Positions 24,021 to 36,440 of a DNA stretch of 64,000 nucleotides are shown piece after piece (the first letter of the stretch is position 1; the number at the start of each line of letters is the position of its first letter). Origin of the DNA: Paguma larvata (lineage: Eukaryota; Chordata; Mammalia; Carnivora; Viverridae); NCBI GenBank assembly GCA_030068075.1, contig CM057832.1, forward strand, positions 79,950,502 through 80,014,501. The letters are read 5' to 3'. The translations under genes were made by a program, and so were the position numbers. The notes below the pieces were generated by a model, which was given only the letters and a program-made list of their open reading frames with translations, ran no database searches and was not told the DNA's origin.

Positions 24021-24889
24021 CTATTGTGGACTCAAGCTATTTCCTGTTTGGAGGTTTGGGAGAAAGAAAGAAATATATATCCAGGGTGGGGGCAGGGTAG
24101 TGGGCAGGAGAGAGTTAGAGAGCCGCGGCCCGGAGGGGAGGAGAATGGGCAGTGGCTGTCACCTGCGGCCCCGAGACCCCAAGGGTGCCAGGTGCGCGAG
24201 TCAGGGGCAGGAAACGCAGCTTATCCTGGCTTTACTTTGGGGTGTAAGCAACGATTGCGCGAGTCGGGGGCTCGCAGGCGCCACCCAGCGGTGGGGCAGG
24301 GGCCACGGGAACCACCTAGCCCCGCAGCCTACGCATACACTCCTCTGCCTCTTCCCTTCGCTGCAAAACTGCCCCTGAGCTTTCTTCTGGGCCAAGAGCA
24401 AAAGGGATTCGCTGTGCTGCTTTCTTGATTCTTCTCTGGTCGACTTTCCGATCTGCCCCAGGGGTGTAGGCTAGGAAGGGGTTAGCCACAGCGCCCTTCG
24501 AAAGACCACGGGAGGGATGGTTGCGGGCCATTATTGTAGGTGTTTGGTGCTGCGGGGGGTCTTTGTTTTTGTATGGGGGTGGAGTAGAGCGAGAAGCAGG
24601 TTGGTGATTTGGGTGGAAAGTTAACTTTTATGATCAGCTTCCTTTCCCTTCCCCCATGAACCTCGCCCTTAGCTGGGATCACAGGGTCTGAGGCCCCAAT
24701 CCGGAAATACCGGTTCCTCCCGCTGGGACAATAGGTGTGGGGAGCATTAACCCGAGAGCCTGCTTAGTCACCACGGGCATGAATCCCTGCTCAGCCTGGA
24801 AGGCGAAAGCTTCCTGGTGCCTGCAAGTGGCAAGCAGGTGCTCCTTTCATTTAGTCACGTTGAAAGTCCTGGGAAGGTAATGAGGAGTT

Positions 24890-25036
24890 GTAAGTTTCCA
24901 TTTGATACGCTGAAAAAGTTCTGAAGAGGGATAGTGGTGTTGGTTTCACACTAATATGAACTGTACTTAATGCCACTGAGTTGTGTGCTTAAAAATGGTT
25001 AAAATGATCAATTTTATATTATGTATATTTTACCAC
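24890..25036 (+). repeat. Old LINE-1 3' end
   Basis: Same L1 terminal pattern as at 22600 (GCCACTGAGTTGTGTGCTTA ... TTATATTATGTATATTTTAC), on the other side of the CpG island, ending in an AC microsatellite. Confidence 0.7.
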
Positions 25037-25058
25037 ACACGCGCACGCACACACACAC
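25033..25058. repeat. (AC)n microsatellite
   Basis: About 13 dinucleotides with GC interruptions, at the end of the L1 tail. Confidence 0.85.
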
Positions 25059-25707
25059 CCCTACACCTGCTTCCCACCCAAACCTCTGCCAGGAGTAATG
25101 GAATGAATGACAGTGCTTCTTCTAAAATTCAAGTTCATTTCATTTAGATTTCTGGGGGTACCTACTGATGCGAGAAACAAAGGCCAAAGAAAAAATATTA
25201 AATTTCCTTACAACTTACAGCCCATGGACAAGTCCTTGAAACAAGAATAGTGACTTTCGTTTAAGAGCTCAGCAGCCTCCAAGTCGACACTTTACTAAGG
25301 GCAGAAGGCAATTTTAGCTTAACATTATTCCCACACCCCCCTCCCTGCCCCTGCCCTGCCCCAGGATCCTGTGAGTCTACTTTAAATATATAGAAATCCC
25401 TTTGGAGACTTCCTTTATCTCTACCCTTCAGATGCATATTAGCAATCATCCTGCAAGTGTATGTCCCACGGATATAGATCTAAAGGGTCTTATGAGTAAG
25501 GTTTTATTAGACAATAATAAATGACCTTTTCCTAACAATAGCTAGCCCCCTCCATGTCCTGGAAACCTTCCAGAATTCCTTAGGGACATATGCTCTCCCT
25601 AACCTCCTCCAACTTGAAAGTGTATAATCAGTCACCTGGCACAACCCCAGAATAGCTTTTTCTGCCCACGAGTCCTGTCCCTGTGCATTAATAAAATCAC
25701 CTTTTTG

Positions 25708-25916
25708 GGACACCTGAGTGACTCAATCACTTAAGCATCCAACTTGATCTTGGCTCAAGTCATGATCTCATAGTTCATGAGTTTGAGCCCCATGTTGGGC
25801 TGTGTGCTGACAGTGAGGAGCCTGCTTGGGATTCTCTCTTCCTCTCTCTCTGCCCCTCCCCTGCTTGAGTGCTCTCTCTCTCTCTCAAAACAAATAAACT
25901 TTAAAAAAATAAAAAA
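25708..25916 (+). repeat. Felid SINE
   Basis: Duplication aataaaatcaccttttt / aataaaaccatcttttt flanks it. First SINE to the right of the CpG island gap. Confidence 0.88.
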
Positions 25917-26021
25917 TAAATAAAACCATCTTTTTGGACCAAAGACTCAACAGTTCTTTCTTGGCCTTTGGTTCTAAACCCCAACATTTCCACATCACCT
26001 ATCAACGATTTCTCTCTTCTC

Positions 26022-26240
26022 TTTTTTTTTAAGTTTTTTTTAATGTTTATTTCTTTATTTTGAGAGAGAGAGACAGAGACGGAGAATGAGCAGGGGAGAG
26101 GGAGAGAGAGAGGGAGAGAGAGAATTCCAAGCAGCCTCCACATTGTCAGTGCAGAGCCCGACACAGGGCTCAATCCCACAAACCATGAGATCATGACATG
26201 AGCCGAAACCAAACATCGGAAACTTAACCAACTGAGCCCC
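26022..26240 (-). repeat. Felid SINE, degraded head
   Basis: The head ends aactgagcccccaacacg, diverged from the usual end. Confidence 0.85.
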
Positions 26241-26673
26241 CAACACGTTATTTCAAAAAGTGGGTAGATTGAGCCTAGAAGACAGTACAATTTTAAAAAA
26301 GATAACAGTAATTTGAAACATGAAGTGTTGGCAAGATGAATAAAGGTGTATATAGTATGCTACTATTTAAGAAAGTAGAGATGTACACATGTATTTGCTT
26401 TTTCTAATGGAAAGATAAATTATTAAATAAAATGGTTACGTATTTGGAAGAGAGAGAACAAGATGAAAAGTACAAAGATAGAAGCTAGATTTCCTTGTAT
26501 CTTGTTTTACAGATTTGACTTTGAAATGATGTCAATGTTTCATAATTGCGAAAAAATTAAATCAAAATTAAAAAAAAAAACAAAATCAAAATGCAACAAA
26601 TGAATATAGATACCAAGTTGGTGGCTTACCATGTAAGAGGAATTTCTGTCAGGGGAATTTAAAACAATTATCT

Positions 26674-26870
26674 GGGGCGCCCGGGTGACTCAGTCAGTTG
26701 AGCATCTGACTCTTGATTTCAGCTCAGGTCATGAGCTTGAGCCCCACATCGGGGTCCACACATGGCATGGAGCCTGCTTAAGAGCCTCTCTTCCCGCTGC
26801 CCCTCCCCCACTCTCAGGCATGTGTGCTCTCTCAAAATATAAAAAGTAAAATTAAAAAAAATTTTTGATG
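26674..26870 (+). repeat. Felid SINE
   Basis: Flanks taaaacaattatct and taaaacaattaact; the tRNA-unrelated middle is shortened. Confidence 0.88.
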
Positions 26871-26946
26871 ATAAAACAATTAACTAACTCCATATCCCTT
26901 CGGTATATACCCTAAGGATGGAGAACATTTAAAAATAAATAAGTAG

Positions 26947-27157
26947 GAACGCCTGGGTGACTCAGTTGGTCGAGCGGCCGACCTCAGCTCAGGTCATGAT
27001 CTCATGGTTCTTGGGTTCAATCCCCACATCAGGCTCCGTGCTGACAGCTCGGAGCCTGGAGCTGCTTCAGATTCTGTGTCTCCCTCTCTCTCTGCCCCTC
27101 CACTTTCACGCTCTGTCTCTCCCTCTCTCTCAAAAATAAATAAACGTTAAAAATAAA
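26947..27157 (+). repeat. Felid SINE
   Basis: First two or three head bases lost; otherwise complete, with AAATAAACGTTAAAAATAAA tail. Confidence 0.9.
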
Positions 27158-28379
27158 AGTTAACTGCTTTTCAGTAATCCTAATGTTAGTAATAAGTAAT
27201 TAGGCAATGTCCTTAAGAATCAAGGATTTTTCAGTATAAAAAATAAATATAAAATCAAAGTAGTCAACCAGTATTAAGTTGGAATTGGAATTATCATCTA
27301 GAACTCATAGTATACTTTCCTTAAAAAAAAAAAAACTTCTAAGGCCTATTTACTCAAAATGCCCACCAGTGACCTACCAGGTAGGACTAAGCACTGCTAA
27401 GGTTTCAGATGATGGTCTCTAAATACCCTATTTCCCTAAAAGGAACTAGATCTACTTGGAGAAGTGGTTGATTTTCTGTCAGAGGCAAGAAGTATCCAGA
27501 ATAAGCCTGGAATATCTTGTCCATGCAGAAAGCAAGGAAGCTATCAAAACCCAATGAGACCTGGAGCCAACTGGTGGAAACACCCACCGGCCAAAGTGTG
27601 ATAAGTTTTAAGCATCAATAAGAAACATACCTGCGATGCATTGAGACCTATCAAATACCTATATATCTATGAGTCATAATGATACCAAGAAACAAAAACA
27701 AAAGTAACTGGTTACCTTTGCAGGTGCAGTAGAACTAATTCATTATTTTGAAAGCTGGTAAACTGTAAAAGAATTACACATTGCGCCTGCCTTTTCTGGA
27801 GTGTGTCTACCAGTTACACACTGCTTCAGATCCTCTTTGTCTCACCTGTCTCTCACTCTAGCCACGACAGCAGCCGAAAGGTCAAGGTGGGCTCTATCCA
27901 GCTTCATGCGAGAGTAATCTAAAAATAACCTCATCTCCCCTCTCCTAGCCCAGTGCTTCTGTGTCAGTGCCATTATGGGAATTCATGGAAACTCTCCAGG
28001 TGCCCATGCACACATCACCCGAAGAGCGGGGGAGTTAATGTTTCATTGTCTAACCTTTGACCAGCGAGGGCTAGAAGCTGATATATGAATATTCCTTTCT
28101 TTCTCCCCCGAAGATGAATTATCCTGAGACTCAGTAGGTATTGCTTCTCAGAAATGAAGTCATACGGATCAACCAATCGGGTGCCTGACGCGGCAGCCTA
28201 CTGGGTGAGTCTCCCTTCAGTTGGCGTTCTCTACTTCCCCCACCCCTTACTTCTTTCTGTAGGATCACATTCCCCAGTAAAGCCCACGTCTCAAGGCTCC
28301 ACTTCCTGGGAAACCCAGGCTAAAACAGGTACAGACTATATCTTGGGATAACTAAATAGTTTATGAAGAAATTATTCTA
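27158..28379. other. Non-coding DNA, possibly an old LTR at 27840-28330
   Basis: The stretch ending CACTTCCTGGGAAACCCAGG resembles the end of an old LTR, but no complete family could be matched. No gene recognised. Confidence 0.3.
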
Positions 28380-28930
28380 GCCAACAAATAAGGATTGAAC
28401 ATTGCAACAAATGTCAGCATTTTCCAAAATCCTAACGAAATAGTGGATCAAGGCAATAGTCGTCGACGGCCACTAACATCACAGAAAAGATCACCAGACA
28501 TTGTGTGCCATCTGACGGAAATGTAAACACCACAGATGACACGTTCTTGCCAAAAAAAGAGCAAACCTGAGTCTGACCGAGTTTCTAGATCCAACTACCA
28601 GTTTAAAAGAATTTCTAGAAGAGAGGAATATGTTAAACAACTCTACTCCGGGGTACGATGAACAAAATCCAGAATGTGAGAAACTCAAAAAGTCAAAGGA
28701 TCCAATTTCCTCAACAGCTAGAAGTCATGAAAGACGGAGGGGGAAGAACCCTAAAGGTTAAAAGACTTAAGTGATATCAATGAAATACAATGTGTATTTC
28801 TTGTTTGGGCCTTGAATCAAAATCACCAACGACTAAAAAAAAAAAAAAATGAGGCGATATTTTTGGGGTAAACTTGATATTCCCTAACTTTGTAAAAATT
28901 TTGGAAAACTCTTAACACGTTTTAATTATA
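28380..28930 (+). repeat. Probable old LINE-1 3' UTR
   Basis: TTAAAAGACTTAAGTGATAT, ACAATGTGTATTTCTTGTTT and GATATTTTTGGGGTAAACTT resemble the L1M/L1ME 3' UTR. Confidence 0.5.
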
Positions 28931-28993
28931 CACCACTACTTTAATCTAGCGTATGGGGTGGACGTTGCTACTACCTGTCATCGGGTGACCTAA

Positions 28994-29012
28994 TACACAC
29001 ACACACACACAC
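28994..29012. repeat. (AC)n microsatellite
   Basis: About nine AC units. The following 600 bp (to 29640) hold no recognised gene; frames on both strands at 29127-29516 look like chance. Confidence 0.8.
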
Positions 29013-29857
29013 GCAAATACCTGTTTAATTTCTTTCTGTGTCTGAGCTGAAATGAACACTTGAAAGACTTGGATTTTAGATTTCTTTGGATGTGTGCAGG
29101 TAAGGAAGAAGGGGACTCTGGCTGGCCTAGCTGGTAGCTGACATTATCTCGCTTTTTTTCCCGCCCACTCTTTTCATTCTGGGTACATGCTGTATGTATT
29201 CCTTTGTCTGCATTGTCCTGTAATCGGCCAAACAGCCTTTTCGGTAACTAATAAACATTTCCACTCGGAAGACTGCACATTTCAAAATCTCAGAGAAATA
29301 AAAAGAGACGCCTCCGTGGGCCCCAGGGGCAGTACTGTGAAAAATGGGGCAAGAACTCTGGGTTCTGACTTGGAGCTCCCTGCGCTGGCCCCGAGGCAGA
29401 GTCCCACAGAAACCATCTTGTCTTTCGGGGAGACAAAGCCCTATTCTGTTGCCTCTCATGACTGGGAGCTCTTGTGTTCTGCCTCCTGAGGCTCTGAAAT
29501 AGATACTGTGCTTCACCTGTGGGCTGGACGGGCAGGACGGGGAAGAGGTCAGATCACGGTCTAAAGCGGGGCACTTTTCATTACTGGCAACCGGGGTGCC
29601 GTGGAGCCCCGGGAAGAGCTTTGTTTCTAATCTTGACCTTGCTGCCTGTGTGTGTTTGGCATTTTTGTCCAGTTTTATTGTGAAATGATTGACTTATATC
29701 ACTGTACAAATTTGAAGTGCACAGCTTGACAGCGTGATTTCCATCTATTGTGAAATGATTACCACAATAGATCACCCCAAATATATACATTTTTTTATTT
29801 TTTATTTATTTATTTTTTAATTTAAAAAAGTTTTTTTTAAAAAGAGGAGAGAAAAAG

Positions 29858-29940
29858 GGTGTGCCTGGCTGGCTTAGGTGGTGGAGCATGCATGAGGTCA
29901 AGCCCCATGTGTGGCGTAATTTACTTAAAAATTTTTTTTA
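29858..29940 (+). repeat. Older short CAN-SINE
   Basis: GTGTGCCTGGCTGGCTTAGG ... CCCATGTGTGGCGTAATTTA; diverged and short. Confidence 0.7.
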
Positions 29941-29949
29941 AGTTATAAA

Positions 29950-30148
29950 CCATTTTTAAATGTTTATTTTAAGAGAGAGAGAGAGAGAGACAGCATGAGA
30001 AGGGGAGGGGCAGAGAGAGAGGGAGAGAGAGAGTCCTAAGCAGGCTCCGTAGAGTCCCATGAAAGGCTTCATCCCAGAACCAAGAGATCATGACCTGAGC
30101 CAAAATCAAGAGTCGGATGCTTAACCAACTGAGCCATTCAGGGGCCCC
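29950..30148 (-). repeat. Felid SINE
   Basis: Second of four SINEs in 850 bp; head ends gagccattcaggggcccc. Confidence 0.88.
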
Positions 30149-30177
30149 TCAAAAATACATTTTAAAGAAAAAATGTT

Positions 30178-30372
30178 GGGGCACCTGGGTGGTGCAGTTG
30201 GTTAAGCACCAGACTCTTGATTTTGGCTCAGGTCAGGCTCTCACGTGAGTTCAAGCTCCACATCCGGCTCTTTGCTGCCTGCTTGGGATTCTCTGTCTCT
30301 CCCTCTCCCTCTGCCCCTCCCCTGCACTCGCTCTCTGTCTTGCTCAAAATAAATAAACATTATTTTTTTAAT
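30178..30372 (+). repeat. Felid SINE
   Basis: Middle partly deleted; head GGGGCACCTGGGTGGTGCAG. Confidence 0.88.
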
Positions 30373-30486
30373 TTTTATTAATATTTTTAATTATTGTTCT
30401 TTAATTTTAAATAAACCTTAAAGAAGAAAAAAGAAGAGAAGAAAATGTTCTCCCTGTGGTGAGAACTCTTAAAATTTACCCTCTTA

Positions 30487-30700
30487 GGCGCCTGGGTGGC
30501 TCAGTCAGTTGAGCGTCCGACCTCGGCTCAGGTCATGATCTCGGCCTCTGTGAGTTCGAGCCCCGCGTCGGGCTCCGTGCTGACAGCTCAGAGCCTGGAG
30601 CCTGCTTCACATTCTGTGTCTCCCTCTCTCTCTGCCCCTCCCCCACTCATGCTCTGTCTCTCTCCGTCTCAAAAATAAACATTAAAAAAAAAAAAATTTA
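30487..30700 (+). repeat. Felid SINE, young
   Basis: Perfect 16-bp duplication aaaatttaccctctta (30471-30486 and 30701-30716). Confidence 0.94.
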
Positions 30701-30884
30701 AAAATTTACCCTCTTAACAAAAAGAAAAAATTATCCTCTTAACAACTTTCCCGTATGTCATACGGCAGTGTTAGCTGTAGGCATCATGACATCCCTAGTA
30801 CATATTTATAACTTGAAGTTATAACTTTATAACTTTTGATCATCTTCCTCCAAGTCCCTCTCCCAGTTTTGCATTTAACTTCAG

Positions 30885-31120
30885 TGTTTTCACTCTTTGA
30901 CCCAGCAACTCCGTTTCTAGGTATCTACCCCCCACATAGAAGTATTAAAAGAAATACACTCAAAAAAAGGCGTATTCTTGTGTGTTGAAATAGCAGAAAA
31001 TTAAAATATGTCATCAAAAAATGGCTACATAAACAATGCCTAACTACATGTTCTGTGATTCTGTTTTGTAAGTCTAGCCTTTACTTTCCCTTATACAATT
31101 TTATTACGAAATATTGGATA
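30885..31120 (+). repeat. LINE-1 fragment
   Basis: TTTGACCCAGCAACTCCGTT then TAGGTATCTACC is the L1 ORF2 3' motif region, decayed downstream. Confidence 0.55.
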
Positions 31121-31684
31121 GTTATGAAATAATCTAAGTACCATCTATATAACGTTGAGAGCATATAATAAAATGAATACATGAACCCACCGCACGATTA
31201 ATCGATAGAGGATGGCCAGCTATCTCTGGCTGACACTCGTCAGGATCTGAATGGAAAGGAGTGGGACTTAGTGAGAGGTGGCGGTCATGGGGCTCTGGTG
31301 CGTCCCGCAGATTGAACGAAGCAGCTGCAGCTCTTAGGAACACCCTGACCGCAGTTGCATGGGCCACATGGCCACGGAGTGCTCTTTCAACACTCTCTAT
31401 GCAGCCTTGCCCCCAGTCACACCTGTCTGGCCTAAGAACAGGGTTGCTCCTGGGCCTGGGGAAACCCCAGGTCCCTCCTCCTCCATGGGGCAAGGCAGGC
31501 AGCAGCCCCACCTTCTCCCCAAGCAGAGGCAGAAATGGGGCAGGTGAACACCTCCCGTGTAGCTACCAGTCGGGGTATCGAGAAGATAGGCAAAAGGAGT
31601 AGTCAAAGCCCAGTCCCTTCTCCATGCTGAACAATCCCTACGTTGGTTTCCTGGAGCCCCTTGAATTTATAGTCCACTCTACTT
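31121..31684. other. Non-coding DNA, moderately GC-rich
   Basis: Open frames on both strands (31134-31511, 31261-31602) overlap and have no recognisable protein. Confidence 0.4.
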
Positions 31685-31699
31685 TGGCATGATAATTTA

Positions 31700-31916
31700 T
31701 TTTATTTTTTATTTTATTTTTTGAATGTTTATTTATTTTTGAGAGCGCGAGCGAGCATGAGCAAGGGAAGGGCAGAGAGAATGGGGGACAGAGGATCCAA
31801 AGCCGGGTCTGTGCTGACACACAAACAGCCCTATGTGGGGCTCGAACTCACGAACCGTGAGATCATGACCTGAGCTGCAGTCAGACGCTTAACTGACTGA
31901 GCCACGCAGACTCCCC
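31700..31916 (-). repeat. Felid SINE
   Basis: Flanks ggcatgataattt and ggcatgatatttt. Confidence 0.9.
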
Positions 31917-32739
31917 AGGCATGATATTTTTAGTCCTTTCTAAACTCTGTTGAGAGGCAGGGGTTACCTCTAGCTACTTTTTGTGGCCAAAGCTTTGGGA
32001 ACTGTTTCTAAAAAAAATAACAATTTAAGTAGTTGGCACACTGCCTGCTTTATGGCACTCAGTGATGTTAGTCTTTGGACTCGGACAAACAGCTCATAAA
32101 GAAAGAATACTTTCTTTTGATCACTTGTTAACAGTCCAAAGATTACTGTTAAGCTTCAGCTAAGCTCCTGGTGAATACTAGGCGTAAACACACGTGAAAA
32201 GTATAGTTTCCCTGGATATGGAATTGCCTGTGAATTTCCCGGGGGAGAGAGAGAGTTAGAAACACATGTAGATACAGATAGAGATAAATTCATTGGAGAA
32301 CTCTGTAGAAGACAAGGATCTGATTACTTACAGTGTCTAACGTAAAAATCATCTTTTTTTATTGTGATGATTGAAAAGCACTAAACCATAGAAAAAGCTG
32401 TAAACAAAATAGTAGTTGTGTAATAATTATAACTGCTGTTTACACGTACAGGCCAATCAGAGGCATACAGTTGAATTGCACCTGTGCTTCTAATGTATTC
32501 GGAAATGGTGGGGATTAGGGTTATGAGTGAAACATTTTAATGAGTACTTATTTGGCACACTATGCCTGCCACACTAACGCGAGGGTATGCAAGCATGCCA
32601 ATGGATTAAGGGATTCTTCCATTTACATCAATAGCAGCAATTTAAAAACAACACAAACCAGGGCAGGTCACGGTGCTTCGTTGCTATTGCCATCGTAAAC
32701 TGCTCCCACCATTTCAAAAGACGTTTTCCTAAAACACAT
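31917..32739. other. Non-coding DNA
   Basis: AT-rich; no gene or repeat recognised. Confidence 0.4.
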
Positions 32740-33340
32740 CAAGACTCGTAAAAAAATGTTCACATCCTTTGGCCCTGTGATTTTAGCCTGGGCGGCTATC
32801 TTCAGACAATGGCAGAGATGCAGAGAAAGCTACATGCGCGAGACTTTCCATTCATACGTTATTCGTAAGAGCAAAACACTGGAAACAATGAAAATATCCA
32901 ATAATTCGGGAAAGTTAAGTAAATGAAGATATATCCACTAGAAGGAACATTATGTGGGCACACATATGTTAACTACGAAGAGTAAGTAGAAGGATTGGGG
33001 CGCCTGGGTGACTCAGTTGGTTAAGCGTCCGACTTTGGCTCAGGTCACGATCTCACAGTTTGTGAGTTTGAGCCCGGCGTTGGGCTCTGTGCTGACGGCT
33101 CAGAGCCTGGAGCCCGCTTCGGATTCTGTGTCTCCCTCTCTCTCTCAGCCCCTTTCCCACGTTCTCTCTCTCTCAAAAATAAATAAAAACATTAAATAAA
33201 TAAATAAATAAATAAAATATTGTGGGATGTATAAAAACATCAAGAAACACTATTAGCCGAAAAATGCAGACTAGTTGAGTAGTCATATAGAGTAGCTGCA
33301 TGCTGATGAACAGGGATTGAAAATAACCCACACGCAGTAT
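32740..33340 (+). repeat. LINE-1 ORF2 3' fragment with a SINE insertion
   Basis: TTCATACGTTATTCGTAAGA, CACTGGAAACAATGAAAATA and GATATATCCACTAGAAGGAA are the decayed L1 motifs before a terminal region. SINE at 32997-33219. Confidence 0.65.
32997..33219 (+). repeat. Felid SINE with (AAAT)n tail
   Basis: The tail contains about six AAAT units. Complete head GGGGCGCCTGGGTGACTCAG. Confidence 0.92.
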
Positions 33341-33392
33341 TATGAAAAAGTATTATGAAGAGTGGTGGGATCCGAGCCATGTCATTTGTTTG

Positions 33393-33593
33393 TTTACTTA
33401 TTTATTTATATATTTGTTTATTGAGAGAGCACGAGCAGGGGAGGGGCAGGGGGAGAGGGAGAGAGAGAACCTCAAGCAGGCTCCCTGCCCAGCACGGAGC
33501 CCAATGCAGGGCTCGATCTCATAACCATGAGATCATGACCTCAGCCAAAATCAAGAGCAGGATGCTTAAGTGACTGAGCCACCCAGTGGCTCC
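33393..33593 (-). repeat. Felid SINE
   Basis: Ends gagccacccagtggctcc; short flank match gtcattt. Confidence 0.85.
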
Positions 33594-33739
33594 AGTCATT
33601 TCATTTTTTAACAACTGCACATTGATGTGTTGGTTCAAGATCTTGTAAGGATGTGCGCTTTTAAAAGAGACTTGGAGGAGTCCCTTCCTCTGCCAGTCCA
33701 AGAACTCTGCAGAGAGCCCCGTGGTACAGGTGGAGAAAG

Positions 33740-33950
33740 AGCACGGGTGTCGGAGTCCCCAGACCTGGGCATCTGTCCCTGTGTGGTCACTTTCTAGTTG
33801 CGTGACTGAGGTAAGCTCCCTAGATCTACTCAAACCTGTTTTCTCTTTTGAAAATAAGGATGATATTATCTGCCTCAGAGATGGTTGTTAATGCTAGAAA
33901 TTCTACATATATGCAGCAAAAAAAATTCTAGGATAGGTCTCAGAATTTTG
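33740..33950 (+). repeat. MIR element
   Basis: GTGGTCACTTTCTAGTTGCG, TTTTGAAAATAAGGATGATA and TGGTTGTTAATGCTAGAAAT. Confidence 0.75.
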
Positions 33951-34299
33951 ATCAGCTACTGAGGACAGAATCCCAACCACAGTGGCCAAACAAGATAAGA
34001 CTTCTGGGTTTTGGGGGGTTTTGTCTGATTTTGCTTTGTTTTACATCACAAATATCTGGTACCAGGAGCTCTGAGATTAAAACAGGCGACCAGGCTTTTC
34101 CGGTCTTTCCACCATCTTTGTAGTTTTGACCCTCAGAGGTCCGAGATGATTTCTCCACCTCCAGGTGTCCAGGGCCTCGTGTAGGTAAAAGCCCACAGAG
34201 CTGAGTCTGCCTATGAGCTTCCCTGTAAGCTTTTCTGTTTACATTAGTCAAAGTGGGTTCTTAAGGCTATTCCTAGTCACACATATACCCCCCCCTTAT

Positions 34300-34410
34300 A
34301 CTGTAGCCTCCCCTCTCGACTCTGCAGACAGAGCTCATATCTGGCCCAGAGACACATAATACGTGCTCAATAAATAATATGTGTTGAGCTGAAACATTAA
34401 ATTGTCTCTT
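34300..34410 (+). repeat. L2-type 3' end
   Basis: AGACAGAGCTCATATCTGGC ... ACGTGCTCAATAAATAATAT, the typical L2/MIR-like terminal motif. Confidence 0.6.
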
Positions 34411-35965
34411 CGCCAAAGTATGATTCCCTATATAAATAATAAATCAAAAGTAAAATATTTAATTTCTTGTCTTGATATGACGAAATGCTCTTCACCAGAA
34501 AGTTCTATATGCTCCTTGCATAGTGAATACCCACAGTGAGGACAAAACAAAAGCCCCCTACTCACCCGGCTCCCATGCCATCCTATGAACCACATTGTCC
34601 GGGTTGCTTTGCCTCACACTCGCCAATCCGAAACCCAGCAGACAGAAACCGGAGGGAGTCCAGTGTGTGGCCTGTTGGGAGAGCATGGTCCACGCTCTCT
34701 GTCAGGGATGGGGCAGCCACTGGTAGGACGTCAGGTGTCCAGGAGAAATACGTCCTCCATGTGGGTCTGGCAAGTATTAGGCAGCCATGTCTGTAAGACA
34801 TGGTATCAAGAGCTAAGGAGTCACTAAAATGAGGAGCCGGGTTCATTATCCTCACCTGTGTATGGTTCCCCAGGCAACAAGGCAACAGCCCTCTTAGGAT
34901 CCTGGGTAATAAGATCCTTTCAAATTCACTCGGGAGATATCGGTTGCCCGTGGCCTGCACCTGGCTGGATGGATATGATTCATAGGGCTTCTGCCTTCTG
35001 CTGAACCAGGTAAAAGCATCAGGCAAAGGCGTTTTGGTTCTTATTTGTGTTTTTTCAGGTCTCGCTGATAGACACTAAACACCCCCCAACAAAGTACCCC
35101 CCACTACAGACTTCCACTTTGTGTGAAAGGGTGCGATGTTGAGCAACCCCTACCCAGATCCAGATTCTTGATTCATAGCATTGTAACCACTGATGAGATT
35201 GGTTCAGCCAACGGCTTGCTTTTCGGAATTACACAGAGAAAAGTCGCATAGGTCCACGGTGCCTTGGCCGCGGTTCTGAAATTTTAGTTTTGTGTCTCAA
35301 ACCAAAATTTTGGCGCTCAACAATTTGGCAGCAAAATCTGACCTGAATTGACGATTGGAGTCTGTTTATGATCCTTATTTATTCTACCTGGTATAAATAA
35401 TCATACATCTCCCTGGGAATATATCCGTGGGTTTAATTACTGGAGTACTCCCCCGGACTGCTGGCAGTATTATGCCATGCTGTGCAGTGTATATGCCTAT
35501 TCCCGAAGAACTCTGAATTCCAAAACCTACGGCCCAGGTGGTTCAGATGAAGGATATGGACGGAGAAAATAAAGGTCCTGGAGATGAGCACTTTCTGACG
35601 AGTTTTCGGCGGGTCACGGCGTACTTGCTGCATCCTTATAAGCTGTCGAGTCTCTGCTTTCCCTGCTCAAACATGTAGTATCCAGCCCTAACTATCGTGT
35701 GCTCTATGAGCCTTCTAGAAAATTTTGCAAACTCATTGTACACACCTCAAAGTTCTTACTCTAGGCATTTGCTCTGGCTCTGCCTATATTTACAAGGTTT
35801 GCCCCTCCTCACAGGAAAAACAACTCCATTTCCTCTTACAGCTTTTCATATCAATAAGAAAACACGCATCCACCCAGGGCAAATGTACTTGTTTTTCCAC
35901 CAGTTTCCAGGGAAAGCAAATTAGAAGAACAACTCAAGAGAACGTGCTCTATTTTTTCAATGAAC
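34411..35965. other. Non-coding DNA without recognised repeats
   Basis: About 1.5 kb without a SINE. The segment 35280-35640 may be an unclassified ancient repeat. No splice-flanked or conserved frame was recognised. Confidence 0.4.
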
Positions 35966-35967
35966 CT

Positions 35968-36194
35968 TTTTTTTTTTTAAGTTTATTTATTTATTTTGAG
36001 AGAGACAGAGACGGCGTGAGTGGCAGAGGGGCAGAGAGAGACAGGGAGAGAGAGAGAATCCCAAGCACGCTCTGCGCTGTCAGCACAGAGCTGGATGTGG
36101 GGCTCAAACTCACGAACTCGTGAGATCATGGCCTGAGAGCTGAAACTGAGAGTGGGACGGATGCTTTTAACCAACTGAGCCACTCCGGCGCCCC
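35968..36194 (-). repeat. Felid SINE
   Basis: Head ends gagccactccggcgcccc. Directly adjoined by another SINE on the right. Confidence 0.9.
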
Positions 36195-36206
36195 AGTGTT
36201 TTAAAA

Positions 36207-36427
36207 AAAAATTTTTTTTAACGTTTTTTTATTTTATTTTTGAGAGACATAGAAACAGAGTGTGAGCAAGGGAAGGGCAGAGAGAGAGGGAGATACAGGA
36301 TCTGAAGCAGGCTCCAGGCTCCAAGCTACCAGCACAGGGCCCGACGCGGGGCTCGAACTCACAGACTGTGAGATCATGACCTGAGCCGAAGTCAGCCGCC
36401 TAACCGACTGAGCCACCCAGGCGCCCC
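36207..36427 (-). repeat. Felid SINE, tandem neighbour
   Basis: Inserted 12 bp right of the previous SINE, with gtgttttaaa on both sides (36197-36206 and 36431-36440). Confidence 0.92.
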
Positions 36428-36440
36428 CTGGTGTTTTAAA

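Larger units (their letters stand above)
29640..30860 (-). repeat. Old LINE-1 3' end, broken by a SINE cluster
   Basis: TCCAGTTTTATTGTGAAATG and TGATTACCACAATAGATCAC (29640-29790) and TTGATCATCTTCCTCCAAGT (about 30836) are pieces of a reversed L1 3' UTR. About 900 bp of SINE insertions lie between. Confidence 0.6.

Noticed and set aside
23368..24378. 336-codon open frame on the plus strand
   Set aside because: It starts at GTG, is rich in Gly/Arg/Ala/Pro as expected from GC-rich DNA, has no domain, and spans the CpG island where all frames are open.
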